Shown: positions 1 to 7,564, counted from the stretch's first letter. The stretch: 13,748 nt of DNA from CAYNVS01 sp964400725 (GCA_964400725.1 CAYNVS010000061.1:1-13748); one strand, 5' to 3'. Program-made: numbers and translations. The notes: generated by a model from the sequence alone, not told the origin.

Positions 1-6
1 CGTCAT
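1..6 (-). CDS. Possible 5' end of a leftward gene (first two codons only)
   Basis: On the minus strand an ATG lies at 6-4, followed by one threonine codon before the window edge. The start is suggested only by its upstream signals: an AAAGGAG ribosome-binding site ends 7 bases before the ATG, and a perfect TATAAT lies further upstream. The product cannot be identified because only two codons are visible. Confidence 0.35.
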
Positions 7-12
7 TTAAAA

Positions 13-45
13 GCTCCTTTCTTAGTCGATTTCGGAGCCATTATA
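13..45 (-). promoter_or_regulatory. Candidate promoter -10 box and Shine-Dalgarno for the leftward gene
   Basis: Read on the minus strand, 45-40 is a perfect TATAAT and 20-14 is AAAGGAG, followed 7 bases later by the ATG at 6-4. The predicted transcription start near 33 would give a short leader of under 30 bases. The -35 position (about 63-68) has no recognisable TTGACA-like sequence. It falls close to where the transposase remnant begins, so the original -35 may have been replaced. This is inferred from motif spacing only. Confidence 0.45.
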
Positions 46-103
46 CCGCAGTTTTGACGCCTTAGCTGCTGGTCCTTTTTTCGGGGTCCAGTACAGCGGG
101 CGA

Positions 104-388
104 GGGAAGAAGGGGGACGAGTCGCGGGAGGCTCTTCGGGAGTTGTGGAGCTATCTTGAGAGGAACGCCGGGCGTCTTGACTACAAGCTGTTTTTGGAGA
201 ACGGCTGGCCGATTGGAAGCGGCGGAATAGAAAGCGCTCACAAATGGGTTTTGCATAAGCGTATGAAGCAGCCGGGGATGCGGTGGTCGCGCGAAAACGC
301 GCGGAAAATGGCCTGCGCCAGAGCCTTATACGCTTCGGTCGGCTGTTATGACTTCGCCGAACTCCTCGAACGGGCAAACGCCAATTAA
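104..388 (+). pseudogene. C-terminal remnant of a transposase (ISKra4-like)
   Basis: The reading frame ending at the TAA at 386-388 carries the C-terminal signature of ISKra4-type transposases: a PIGSGGIES stretch, then a KRMKQPGMRWSRENA-type block. In related transposases this PIGSG-x-x-E...RMK..GMRW region lies at the end of the catalytic domain, with the conserved Glu in the IES position. The frame is open upstream only to a TAG at 23-25. Transposase-like sequence is recognisable only from about 104, so most of the protein is missing. There is a TTG at 143, but no ribosome-binding site supports a start there, and a protein of about 81 residues would lack the N-terminal catalytic residues. 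It is best read as a decayed insertion-sequence fragment. No terminal inverted repeats were identified. The exact IS family is a motif-based judgement. Confidence 0.72.
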
Positions 389-440
389 ACATCGCTACTT
401 TTTAATGCAGCCCCTCAATCACAGAGTTTCTATTTATACT

Positions 441-469
441 TTGACAGACAATAATTAGAGATATATTAT
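441..469 (+). promoter_or_regulatory. Near-consensus sigma70 promoter for the five-gene run
   Basis: TTGACA (perfect -35) lies at 441-446, followed by a 17-bp spacer and TATTAT (5 of 6 matches to the -10 consensus) at 464-469. The surrounding sequence is AT-rich. The predicted transcription start is about 475-477, immediately before the ATG at 478. The transcript would therefore have almost no leader, and no Shine-Dalgarno is visible before that ATG. The promoter lies just downstream of the transposase remnant. Confidence 0.75.
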
Positions 470-477
470 TTGCCGCT

Positions 478-2310
478 ATGAAGAAGATTGTACAAAGTTT
501 ACGCAATGGTTTCGGGCTTGCCGCGGCGCTTACGCTCGGAGTCGTCTTTTTCTTTATCACATTGCCCCCGTACGACGAAGCGGTAAAAAAAGCCGCATCC
601 TACGACGGTCAGTTCTATTTCAACGGCAGTCTCGTGTACCCCGAAGACATCGACACTTATAACGCGTACATCGGGCAGTCGGAAAGAGGGCGTTTTGCTT
701 TTATTCACCCGCTTTATGGAGAATCGCAAAGCGGAGCCTATATAAACGTTTTATGGTTGACGCTTGGAAAAATCAAAGCCGTCTTTTCGCTTACCTTCCA
801 ACAGATTTTTCAAATCGAGCGCTTTGCCGCATGGCTTTTAATTTTTACCGGAACGTATTTATTTCTGCGTAAGTTCCTTAGCGATTTCAAGAGCCTTATA
901 TGGTCGGCAGCCGTTGTTTGCGCTTCGGGAGCCGGATGGGTTGTAATCGCCTATCAGCCGGTTTCCACGTCCGAAATACCGCAAATGAGCTGGGCGATTC
1001 ATACGCTTTACAAGTTTGTTACCTCCGCGGCGCAAATTGCGGCTCCGCTCATGGGCGTCGGCTTGGAAACGCCCGCTCCGCCAGATTTATACACCGAAGT
1101 CAGCGGATTTTTTCAAGCGGCATGGGTTCCCCATGCGGCAATAGGCGTGGGACTGCTGTTAATAGCCGCGTCGTTTATGCTTGAAACCGTTAAAAAGCCC
1201 GCTTCGCCGCGCCCCTTGATTTACGCATCCGTTTTTGCAGCCGCGGGTTCGCTGATAAGGCCGTATGAAGGGCTTTCTTTTTTAGGATTGTGCTTTTTGA
1301 CGCTCATACCGGTTTATATTGCGCGCCGCAAAGAAAATCTCCGGTTTAATATTTTAATTTTGCTGCCTATTATTACGATGACTCTGATATTAACTTATTA
1401 TTATTATTTGTTCTTCGTCAACCCTTACTGGCGCGTTTGGGGCGAAGGAAATCTTTATCCTCCGCCTTCGTTCGACCAGTTCCGCTTCGCTTTCTTTTTC
1501 GGGTTTTACGGAACGATTTTACTTGCGGTTTTCACAATCGGCTCCGCCTTAAAAGATAAATTCGCCAAAAAACAAGCGGCCGCAGCCGCTGGAGAGCGCG
1601 GAGCCCGCCGAAAGTTGATATATATTTTAATTGCGTGGGTCGGCTGGCACATATTTTTACTTTACGGCGGATTTTTAACTTTTGCGTGGCGCACCACCGC
1701 GCCGCTAGGCCTTATCGCGCCTATCGCCATGGCGATTTTTGCCGAGAGTTTTTTCCTAGGCAAAATTTCCGCTTTGATTAAAAACAAAGCCGTCAATTCT
1801 ACAATTTTCGCGGTCTGCATCGTGGCGATACTCGCCTTTTCGACTCCTTCAAACATGCACTCCATCGCCGAACGTTACGAAGACGTAAACGAATTTAACA
1901 GGTATTTTTTTATAGAAAAAGATACGGTCGAAGCCTTCAAGTGGGCTGGAGAGAACCTGCCGCCCAAAGCGAAAGTTCTAACTCACGGCCATTACAGCCT
2001 TAAACTGCCTTCCTACGGCGACATCCGTCCGATACTTTGGCACAAAGACCAGACGCCGGATTTTAAAATGCGTCTTGACGACTACGCGCGTTTCAACAAT
2101 TCTGAAAGCGACGCCGACCGCGAGGCGATTTTGGCTTTTTACGACGTCGATTTTCTTTTCCGCGGCCCGCTCGACGAAAAATGGGGAACGGATTACGACT
2201 ACGACAGTTTCCCGCTTCTCAAGAAAATATATTCCAACAAACTTGTTTCGATTTACAAAATAGATAAAAGCGCTATAAAGAGCAAGGCTCTGCCTACTTA
2301 CTTCAGGTAA
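478..2310 (+). CDS. Polytopic membrane protein, GT-C glycosyltransferase-like
   Basis: This 610-residue protein has a first membrane helix at about 12-30. An extracytoplasmic loop with a Tyr-Asp-Gly-Gln motif (42-45) and several acidic residues follows, then roughly nine or ten more hydrophobic helices up to about 455, and a soluble C-terminal domain (about 460-610). An acidic first loop and a multi-helix core ending in a soluble tail are the usual layout of GT-C-fold lipid-linked sugar transferases. Motifs such as VPHAAIG (217-223) and RPYEG (261-265) recall uncharacterised large membrane proteins of this type. The likely role is transfer of a sugar from a polyprenyl-phosphate donor in the inner membrane, but neither substrate nor acceptor can be named. 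It is first in the run and starts about one base after the predicted transcription start, with no Shine-Dalgarno. The next gene begins 21 bp downstream. It could also be a non-enzymatic membrane protein. Confidence 0.6.
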   Translation: MKKIVQSLRNGFGLAAALTLGVVFFFITLPPYDEAVKKAASYDGQFYFNGSLVYPEDIDTYNAYIGQSERGRFAFIHPLYGESQSGAYINVLWLTLGKIKAVFSLTFQQIFQIERFAAWLLIFTGTYLFLRKFLSDFKSLIWSAAVVCASGAGWVVIAYQPVSTSEIPQMSWAIHTLYKFVTSAAQIAAPLMGVGLETPAPPDLYTEVSGFFQAAWVPHAAIGVGLLLIAASFMLETVKKPASPRPLIYASVFAAAGSLIRPYEGLSFLGLCFLTLIPVYIARRKENLRFNILILLPIITMTLILTYYYYLFFVNPYWRVWGEGNLYPPPSFDQFRFAFFFGFYGTILLAVFTIGSALKDKFAKKQAAAAAGERGARRKLIYILIAWVGWHIFLLYGGFLTFAWRTTAPLGLIAPIAMAIFAESFFLGKISALIKNKAVNSTIFAVCIVAILAFSTPSNMHSIAERYEDVNEFNRYFFIEKDTVEAFKWAGENLPPKAKVLTHGHYSLKLPSYGDIRPILWHKDQTPDFKMRLDDYARFNNSESDADREAILAFYDVDFLFRGPLDEKWGTDYDYDSFPLLKKIYSNKLVSIYKIDKSAIKSKALPTYFR

Positions 2311-2331
2311 TTACGAAAGGCTTTCAGGCTC

Positions 2332-3420
2332 ATGTCGAAAAAAGGCGAACGAAAATTCAAATTCAAATACGCAGTTTTTACCGCGCTCGTCTGCGCTTTT
2401 GCATTCAGCTTAAACTGTTTCGGCTTTTTTAAATTCGGCGCGCCGCAGCAGACTACCGTCGCCGCTTACGACGAACGCGGCTATCAAATAGTATCGGCCG
2501 TTTACCTTGACGGCGCAAAAGTCGGATACACTCCGACGACGTTGACTAAAACCGAAGGCGTTTATAAAATTAAAGTTGAAAATCTGCTCTATCCAGCCTA
2601 CGAAGAGACGTTCGACCTCGGTCTTGCCAAACCTATAAACGTAGTCTTCAAATGGGACCTGAAAACTCTGGCAAATAAATGCGCCGAAGGGGAAGCGATT
2701 TCGTGCTTCAGGCTCGGAGACGCTATTTTGGCGACTCCCGGCGGAGTTTCGCTGCAAGGCAAAATTATGGAATATCAAAAAAAGGCCGCCGGGTTGGCTC
2801 AGGACGCGTGCGCTAAGGACGATATGTTCTACTGCGCCCTTCTTGCGACGATGCACCTCGACGAGAAAGGACGCGTGCGCGACCTGTCTAAAGCGAAGGA
2901 GCTGGGAAAGAAAGCCTGCGACAAAGGGGAGGCGCTCGGCTGCTACGCCGCGGGCAGAGCGATTATCGAAGCGGGCGAAGAAGCCGAATACGCTTACGCC
3001 GAAGGCAAGCTCGACGAGGCTTGCGGCCGCAAAACGGCGGACGCCTGCGTATATCTTGGGCTTAGGGAACTGGCGAAATCGTCGGCGGCAAAATCGGAAA
3101 CGGCTGGGCTTACCCTAAAAGATAAAGGCGTCGGCGACGTCGAGAAAGCCTGCAAAATGGGGAGCGGCGCGGGATGCGCTGCTTTAGGCGAGCTTTATTA
3201 CAAAGGCGCTCACGTCGAAGAAAACCAATTCATCGCTTTTCCGTTGTTTAAGAAAGCGTGTTTCCTGCTTTCGGGCAAAGGCTGCCATTATTGGGCTAAA
3301 GGCGTCCGCAGCGGAATAATTGACGCCGAAACGATTACGCTGGACGAGATGGTCAAGCGCGCCCAGATTTTAGGTTATAAGGCCGCAGCTGAAGACGAAG
3401 AATCGGGCGACGAAGAGTAA
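2332..3420 (+). CDS. Membrane-anchored PEGA-domain and cysteine-rich Sel1-repeat protein
   Basis: The 362-residue product begins with a basic segment and a hydrophobic helix (about 13-33), which is a signal anchor or signal peptide; the SLNC around 26-29 does not make a good lipobox. Residues about 43-108 resemble a PEGA domain, a small beta-rich extracytoplasmic module, with a VYLDGAKVGYTP-type core. The remainder is a helical repeat array of the Sel1 type. Six cysteine pairs (117/125, 160/168, 196/204, 231/239, 274/282, 310/318) each have seven residues between them. The same spacing forms one disulfide per repeat in Helicobacter cysteine-rich (Hcp) proteins, so an oxidising periplasmic location is likely. 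The tail (353-362) is acidic. Sel1 arrays usually act as protein-binding scaffolds; the partner is unknown. It lies 21 bp after the membrane protein and 53 bp before clpA. Confidence 0.8.
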   Translation: MSKKGERKFKFKYAVFTALVCAFAFSLNCFGFFKFGAPQQTTVAAYDERGYQIVSAVYLDGAKVGYTPTTLTKTEGVYKIKVENLLYPAYEETFDLGLAKPINVVFKWDLKTLANKCAEGEAISCFRLGDAILATPGGVSLQGKIMEYQKKAAGLAQDACAKDDMFYCALLATMHLDEKGRVRDLSKAKELGKKACDKGEALGCYAAGRAIIEAGEEAEYAYAEGKLDEACGRKTADACVYLGLRELAKSSAAKSETAGLTLKDKGVGDVEKACKMGSGAGCAALGELYYKGAHVEENQFIAFPLFKKACFLLSGKGCHYWAKGVRSGIIDAETITLDEMVKRAQILGYKAAAEDEESGDEE

Positions 3421-3473
3421 TTCAGTTTCAGTCCCGCAATTAACGCCGCATTAATTTTTACGGAAGCAGTTTC

Positions 3474-5861
3474 ATGGCAAGAGCGTACAATCTTGAAGTC
3501 GAAGAAATTTTAAAGGAAGCGCGGCAGTTCTCGCAGACGAATAACAAGCCGCTTTCAAGCATTTATCTGTTTTTGGCGTTTTACCTCTCCGAAAATTCCG
3601 CGCGGCTTCTTCTAAAAGAGCGCCACATCGGCGACAGCATTTTCGTCGATTTTTACAAAACAAATCCAGACGAGCCTCCCGAAATGATGCCGCGGATTAT
3701 GTCCAAGGCCGAGGAGCTCGCAAGCTCGAGCAGCGTGAAAGAAGTTACGGCTCTTCACCTCTTTGCCGCCGCGCTGATGTTCCCCGAATGCGCGGCTTTT
3801 AACGCAATGCGCACCAAGCTGTCGAAGACGAACATCGACAACGTCAAATCGACGGCGATTTCTTATATCAACGGCAACATGCCGCGCAAGTATCTCGACC
3901 TGTTCGAGTATTTTAAAGAAAAACGCCGCCGCAACATATTCAATATGGGAATTAGCCGCAGAGTCGATGCGGAGCCCGAAATAAGGCAGTCCGACAGCTC
4001 CGAGCAAAAGTCCCCGACGTCGGAAAGCGCGGCGCAGTTTTCAATGTACAAAAGCGGCGAGTTTATACTGCCGCCCGTTTTAGCGGAAATCTGCCGGGAC
4101 GTGTCAAGGCAGGCGCGCGAAGGAAAATTCGATCCGGTTATCGGGCGCGACGGCGTGATAAACGAAATACTCGACGTTCTGGGCAAGCGCAAAAGCAACA
4201 ATCCTTGTCTCGTCGGCGATCCGGGCGTAGGCAAAACCGCTATTATTGAGGGACTGGCGCAGAAGCTCGTAAACGAACGGCCTTTCATTCCGGGCTTCGA
4301 CGACCCGGTAATTTTGCAGCTCGACATTTCGTCCGTAGTGGCGGGCACGCAGTACCGCGGCGCTTTGGCCGAAAAAATGCGCCAGCTTAAAGCCGAAGTC
4401 GCGCAGAACCGCGAAAAAGTAATTATTTTCATCGACGAAATTCATACCATCGCGCAGGCCGGAAACGAAGGCGTCGCTGAAATAGCGCGCGACCTCAAAG
4501 AAGCGCTGTCCCGCGGCGAATTTCCTTGCATCGGAGCCACGACATACGAGGAGTTCCGCTCGACCATCGGCCAAGACGTGGCGCTTTCGCGAAGGTTTCA
4601 ATTGGTGGACGTGCCGGAAGTCTCTCAGGAAGAGGCCAAGGCCATTTTGCGCCAGTTGGCCGAACGGTATCAAGAGCATCACAAAGTCGTCTTCACAGAC
4701 GCCGTAATCGACGCTGCCGTCAGACTTTCGGCGCGCTACATACCGGAGCGTCGCCTGCCGGACAAAGCAATTAATTTGCTCGATTTGGTGGGAAGCCGCG
4801 CAAGCCGCGAGCGTAAAACCGAAATTTCTTACGAAGATTTAGCGAAGGTCGTCAGCCAAGTGGCGGGCGTCCCCGATGACCAGATTACGATAGATCCGTC
4901 AAGCAGGCTTGCGATGCTTGAGCGCATAATGGGAGCTTGGGTAATCGGCCACGAGGACGTGCTGGCGAGCGTCGGACGCACAATCCGCCGCCATTACGCC
5001 GGCTTTTCCGCCGACCGCCCGATCGGCTCTTTCCTTTTCCTCGGCCCCACCGGCGTAGGCAAAACGGAAACCGCAAAGGCTCTCGCTAAGTTCCTTTTCG
5101 GCAGTCCCGACCATATGGTAAGGGTTGACATGAGCGAGTACGGCGAGCCGCACAATGTCGCCAGACTCATCGGCAGCCCGCCGGGTTACGTAGGCCACGA
5201 CGCGGGAGGGCAGCTCACCGAAGCGATTCGCAAGCGCCCGTTTCAAGTTATTCTTTTCGACGAAATCGAAAAAGGACACCCCGACGTTTGGAAAATTTTA
5301 TTGCAAGTGCTCGACGACGGCCGCTTGACCGACGGTCAGGGCAAGACGGTAAGTTTCGTCAACACCGTTATTATTATGACGAGCAACTTAGGCAGTCATC
5401 TGTTCAGGCGCGAGGATAAGGGCAAGCAGATCGGTTTTGCGGCGGCGCAGCCTACCGGCGACGAGACGATAGTGGACGAAACGACCGCGGACGTCTTCGA
5501 TTATGCGTCGAACGCTTTTCCGCCGGAACTGTGGAACCGCATCGACGAAAAGATTGTCTTTAAACCGCTGTCGCGCCAGCAGGCGGCCAAGATTGCGGAA
5601 ATCATGCTGAAAGACAGCAACGACCGCCTTGCAAGAAGCCGAAAGATAACTTACAATTGGAACGCCGACGTCGTGGAGTTTTTGCTTGACAAGGGCGGCT
5701 TCGACCCTCAGTACGGCGCGCGCCCTCTTAGGCGCACAATCGAGAATCGAATAGAAGCGACTATCGCGCACAATATCGCCATCGGCAAACTGAGAAGCGG
5801 CTGCGAAGTTTTTATCGCCTACGACGCGGAGAAAGACGATTTGACCTTCGAGATAGGCTGA
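3474..5861 (+). CDS. clpA: ATP-dependent Clp protease ATP-binding subunit, ClpA type
   Basis: This 795-residue double-AAA+ unfoldase has a Clp N-domain at about 1-150. Module D1 has Walker A GDPGVGKT (248-255), Walker B with DE at 321-322 and a YRG pore loop (294-296). Module D2 has Walker A GPTGVGKT (524-531), Walker B with DE at 596-597, a GYVG pore loop (571-574), a TSNLG sensor region and a C-terminal small domain with YGARPLRR. An Ile-Gly-Phe tripeptide at 653-655 matches the loop that docks ClpA/ClpX/ClpC onto ClpP, so it should feed substrates to the ClpP peptidase. D1 runs straight into D2 without the coiled-coil M-domain of ClpB and ClpC, which favours ClpA. No clpS adaptor gene is adjacent, although clpS often precedes clpA. 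GGAAG sits 7 bases before the ATG. Both ATPase sites look intact. The gene is embedded among envelope genes rather than beside clpP. Confidence 0.93.
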   Translation: MARAYNLEVEEILKEARQFSQTNNKPLSSIYLFLAFYLSENSARLLLKERHIGDSIFVDFYKTNPDEPPEMMPRIMSKAEELASSSSVKEVTALHLFAAALMFPECAAFNAMRTKLSKTNIDNVKSTAISYINGNMPRKYLDLFEYFKEKRRRNIFNMGISRRVDAEPEIRQSDSSEQKSPTSESAAQFSMYKSGEFILPPVLAEICRDVSRQAREGKFDPVIGRDGVINEILDVLGKRKSNNPCLVGDPGVGKTAIIEGLAQKLVNERPFIPGFDDPVILQLDISSVVAGTQYRGALAEKMRQLKAEVAQNREKVIIFIDEIHTIAQAGNEGVAEIARDLKEALSRGEFPCIGATTYEEFRSTIGQDVALSRRFQLVDVPEVSQEEAKAILRQLAERYQEHHKVVFTDAVIDAAVRLSARYIPERRLPDKAINLLDLVGSRASRERKTEISYEDLAKVVSQVAGVPDDQITIDPSSRLAMLERIMGAWVIGHEDVLASVGRTIRRHYAGFSADRPIGSFLFLGPTGVGKTETAKALAKFLFGSPDHMVRVDMSEYGEPHNVARLIGSPPGYVGHDAGGQLTEAIRKRPFQVILFDEIEKGHPDVWKILLQVLDDGRLTDGQGKTVSFVNTVIIMTSNLGSHLFRREDKGKQIGFAAAQPTGDETIVDETTADVFDYASNAFPPELWNRIDEKIVFKPLSRQQAAKIAEIMLKDSNDRLARSRKITYNWNADVVEFLLDKGGFDPQYGARPLRRTIENRIEATIAHNIAIGKLRSGCEVFIAYDAEKDDLTFEIG

Positions 5862-5906
5862 CGGCTTGACTCGCTAATTAATTTTGTTGCACGAAAGGAT
5901 CGGCAA

Positions 5907-6365
5907 ATGGCCGGAGGAACGCAAAACAACGGCGGCGGAATTTACGAAATCAACGTTACTCCGCTGGTCGATATTATACTCGTTCTCCTTATAATATTCA
6001 TGGTAACAGCGACTTACATCGTTTCGCCGGTGGTTAAAGTCGAGCTGCCCAAAGCCATGAGCGAGGACAAGCTGAAACAGGAAAAGCCTACGCTGTCAAT
6101 TTATCTGTCGAAAGAGAACGAATTGGCTCTGGCGGGAGTGATGCAGAAGCTCGTCGGCAAAGACACCCAGCTTATTACCGTCGCCGAACTTCCTTCGTGG
6201 CTTGAAAAAGTGAAAAACGAATTCCCCGAAGTTCAAGTCGCCATTCAGGCGGACAAGGAAGTTCCTTTCGGGAAAGTCATGGGACTGGTCGATAGAGTCA
6301 AACGAGCGGGCATAAACAACTTTGCGTTTAACGTCGATCCGAAAGCCGCGGATATGCTGCAGTAA
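5907..6365 (+). CDS. ExbD/TolR-family biopolymer transport protein
   Basis: This 152-residue protein shows the family signature: a short cytoplasmic N-terminus, an INVTPLVD motif and one membrane helix (about 19-40), then a periplasmic domain. Asp22 occupies the position of the proton-conducting aspartate of ExbD/TolR. These proteins sit inside an ExbB/TolQ/MotA-type pentamer and convert proton-motive force into motion that energises TonB receptors, Tol-Pal or gliding machinery. The periplasmic domain ends with a conserved-looking FGKVMGLVDRVKRAG segment typical of the family. No ExbB/TolQ-like gene lies beside it, so its stator partner must be encoded elsewhere. AAGGAT precedes the ATG by about 6 bases. 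The gaps are 45 bp from clpA and 27 bp to the cyclase. ExbD and TolR cannot be told apart from sequence alone here. Confidence 0.9.
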   Translation: MAGGTQNNGGGIYEINVTPLVDIILVLLIIFMVTATYIVSPVVKVELPKAMSEDKLKQEKPTLSIYLSKENELALAGVMQKLVGKDTQLITVAELPSWLEKVKNEFPEVQVAIQADKEVPFGKVMGLVDRVKRAGINNFAFNVDPKAADMLQ

Positions 6366-6392
6366 AATTAATAACTTGCACAAAGGCGTAAT

Positions 6393-7529
6393 ATGCCGGA
6401 AATACGCGACGACGCCATACGGGCGGCAAAGACGGTTACTGCAAAGGAAGTTCTGGAAAGATGCGAATTTCTTGAAAAAGAAGTTCGGCGCCTAAAGGCG
6501 GAGCTCGATAAGAATAACGACGCCAACCGAACTATTTTCGGACTTTCCGCTATTGTTGTAAACGCCGACGCCAACCAAAAAGTATATTACGTTAATCATA
6601 CATTTGAGGAAAACTTTCTCGTCAAACGCTCGGAAGTCGCCGGTAAAACGCTGGACGAGCTGGATCAGCTTCACGGCCCCCGAATCGGCTTCAAGCTCGC
6701 GTACATGCAGGCGGTTCAGGCGGGAGGCAAATACGCATCCGAGTTCAGCGTGGGCGACGGCAAAGGCGGAATCCGCTATCTGCGCCTTACCGCCACAATT
6801 AACTCGGATAACGGAGCCGAGTTTTTTATCGAAGATCAATCGGAGCAGAAGCTCCTTGAAAACACCTTCAGGCGCTACGTCTCGCCTAAAATCATCGACG
6901 AGCTGGTTCGCAACCATTTCGACCCAAAAATTGCAAGCAGGCGGGAAATATCCATTTTATTCGCCGATTTGCGCGGGTTCACGAATTTTTGCAGCAAGAA
7001 CATGCCCGATCAAGTCAAGCTGCTGATTGACGATTTTCTCAACGGAATGATGCGAATAATAGTCGATCACGACGCGACTGTGGATAAAGTCGTCGGAGAC
7101 GAAGTGATGGCTCTGTTCGGCGCGCCGTTTTACTACCCGGATCACGCATGGCGGGCGGTGCGCGTGGCGATAGCCATGCAGGACGAGCATAAAAAGCTGA
7201 TGCGCAAGTGGCAGGCAAAAGGCTTTCCGGCTCTTCAAGTCGGCATCGGCGTAGGCACCGGCGAGGTTGTTGTCGGCAACATAGGCGGCGAAGTGCAGAT
7301 GAGCTACACCGCGCTTGGGCACACGGTCAATATGTCCAACAGGCTTTGCTCAAACGCCAAGGGAGGAGAAATTTTAATTTCCACCCGCACCTTCGAGCTT
7401 GCTCGCAGGTGGCTCGAATCGAACGCCAGCGAGATAGCCCGGCCGCTGAAATTCCGCAAAGGGCCGCATTTGCAGGTAAAAGGCATCGACGCGCCCATAC
7501 CCACCATTACCGTTCACGCGGACGATTAG
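6393..7529 (+). CDS. PAS-domain class III adenylate/guanylate cyclase
   Basis: The 378-residue protein has no membrane helix. A short coiled coil (about 15-45) leads to a PAS-type sensor domain (about 47-150), a linker with a YVSPKIIDEL motif and a class III nucleotidyl cyclase domain (about 185-365). The two metal-binding aspartates are present in FADLRGF (Asp192) and KVVGD (Asp236). The substrate lysine is Lys232, and the transition-state residues Asn313 and Arg317 are also present. Position 306, which is Asp in animal adenylyl cyclases, is Thr, as in bacterial class IIIb enzymes. A functional cytosolic cAMP-producing dimer is therefore likely; cGMP cannot be excluded. The PAS domain would let a small ligand or redox state tune activity. 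It is last in the run, 27 bp after the ExbD-like gene and followed by a hairpin terminator. AAAGG lies 6 bases before the ATG. Confidence 0.9.
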   Translation: MPEIRDDAIRAAKTVTAKEVLERCEFLEKEVRRLKAELDKNNDANRTIFGLSAIVVNADANQKVYYVNHTFEENFLVKRSEVAGKTLDELDQLHGPRIGFKLAYMQAVQAGGKYASEFSVGDGKGGIRYLRLTATINSDNGAEFFIEDQSEQKLLENTFRRYVSPKIIDELVRNHFDPKIASRREISILFADLRGFTNFCSKNMPDQVKLLIDDFLNGMMRIIVDHDATVDKVVGDEVMALFGAPFYYPDHAWRAVRVAIAMQDEHKKLMRKWQAKGFPALQVGIGVGTGEVVVGNIGGEVQMSYTALGHTVNMSNRLCSNAKGGEILISTRTFELARRWLESNASEIARPLKFRKGPHLQVKGIDAPIPTITVHADD

Positions 7530-7564
7530 CTTCCGCCGCCGGTAAAACCGCAGACAAAAATATT

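Noticed and set aside
3..392. Long minus-strand open frame across the transposase remnant
   Set aside because: Its composition is arginine/serine-rich low-complexity, with no family resemblance, and it is antisense to the recognisable transposase C-terminus. The short ATG frame inside it at about 40 overlaps the TATAAT box and would not be transcribed.
2358..2420. Lipobox at Cys29 of the PEGA/Sel1 protein
   Set aside because: The residues before the cysteine are Ser-Leu-Asn. A small residue is needed at -1, so lipidation is unlikely and a signal anchor is the better reading.
3421..3473. Possible terminator between the PEGA/Sel1 gene and clpA
   Set aside because: An ATTAA/TTAAT pairing followed by a short T run exists, but the stem is only five A-T pairs and too weak to be a credible terminator.
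3612..5771. Minus-strand open frames of 120-192 codons antisense to clpA
   Set aside because: The plus strand is a full-length, motif-complete ClpA. The antisense frames are fragmentary and lack any recognisable domain.
7311..7330. His310 of the cyclase as a change in substrate specificity
   Set aside because: Aligning from Asn313, the specificity position is residue 306 (Thr, normal for class IIIb). Position 310 is a neighbouring variable site, so no nucleotide-preference claim is justified.
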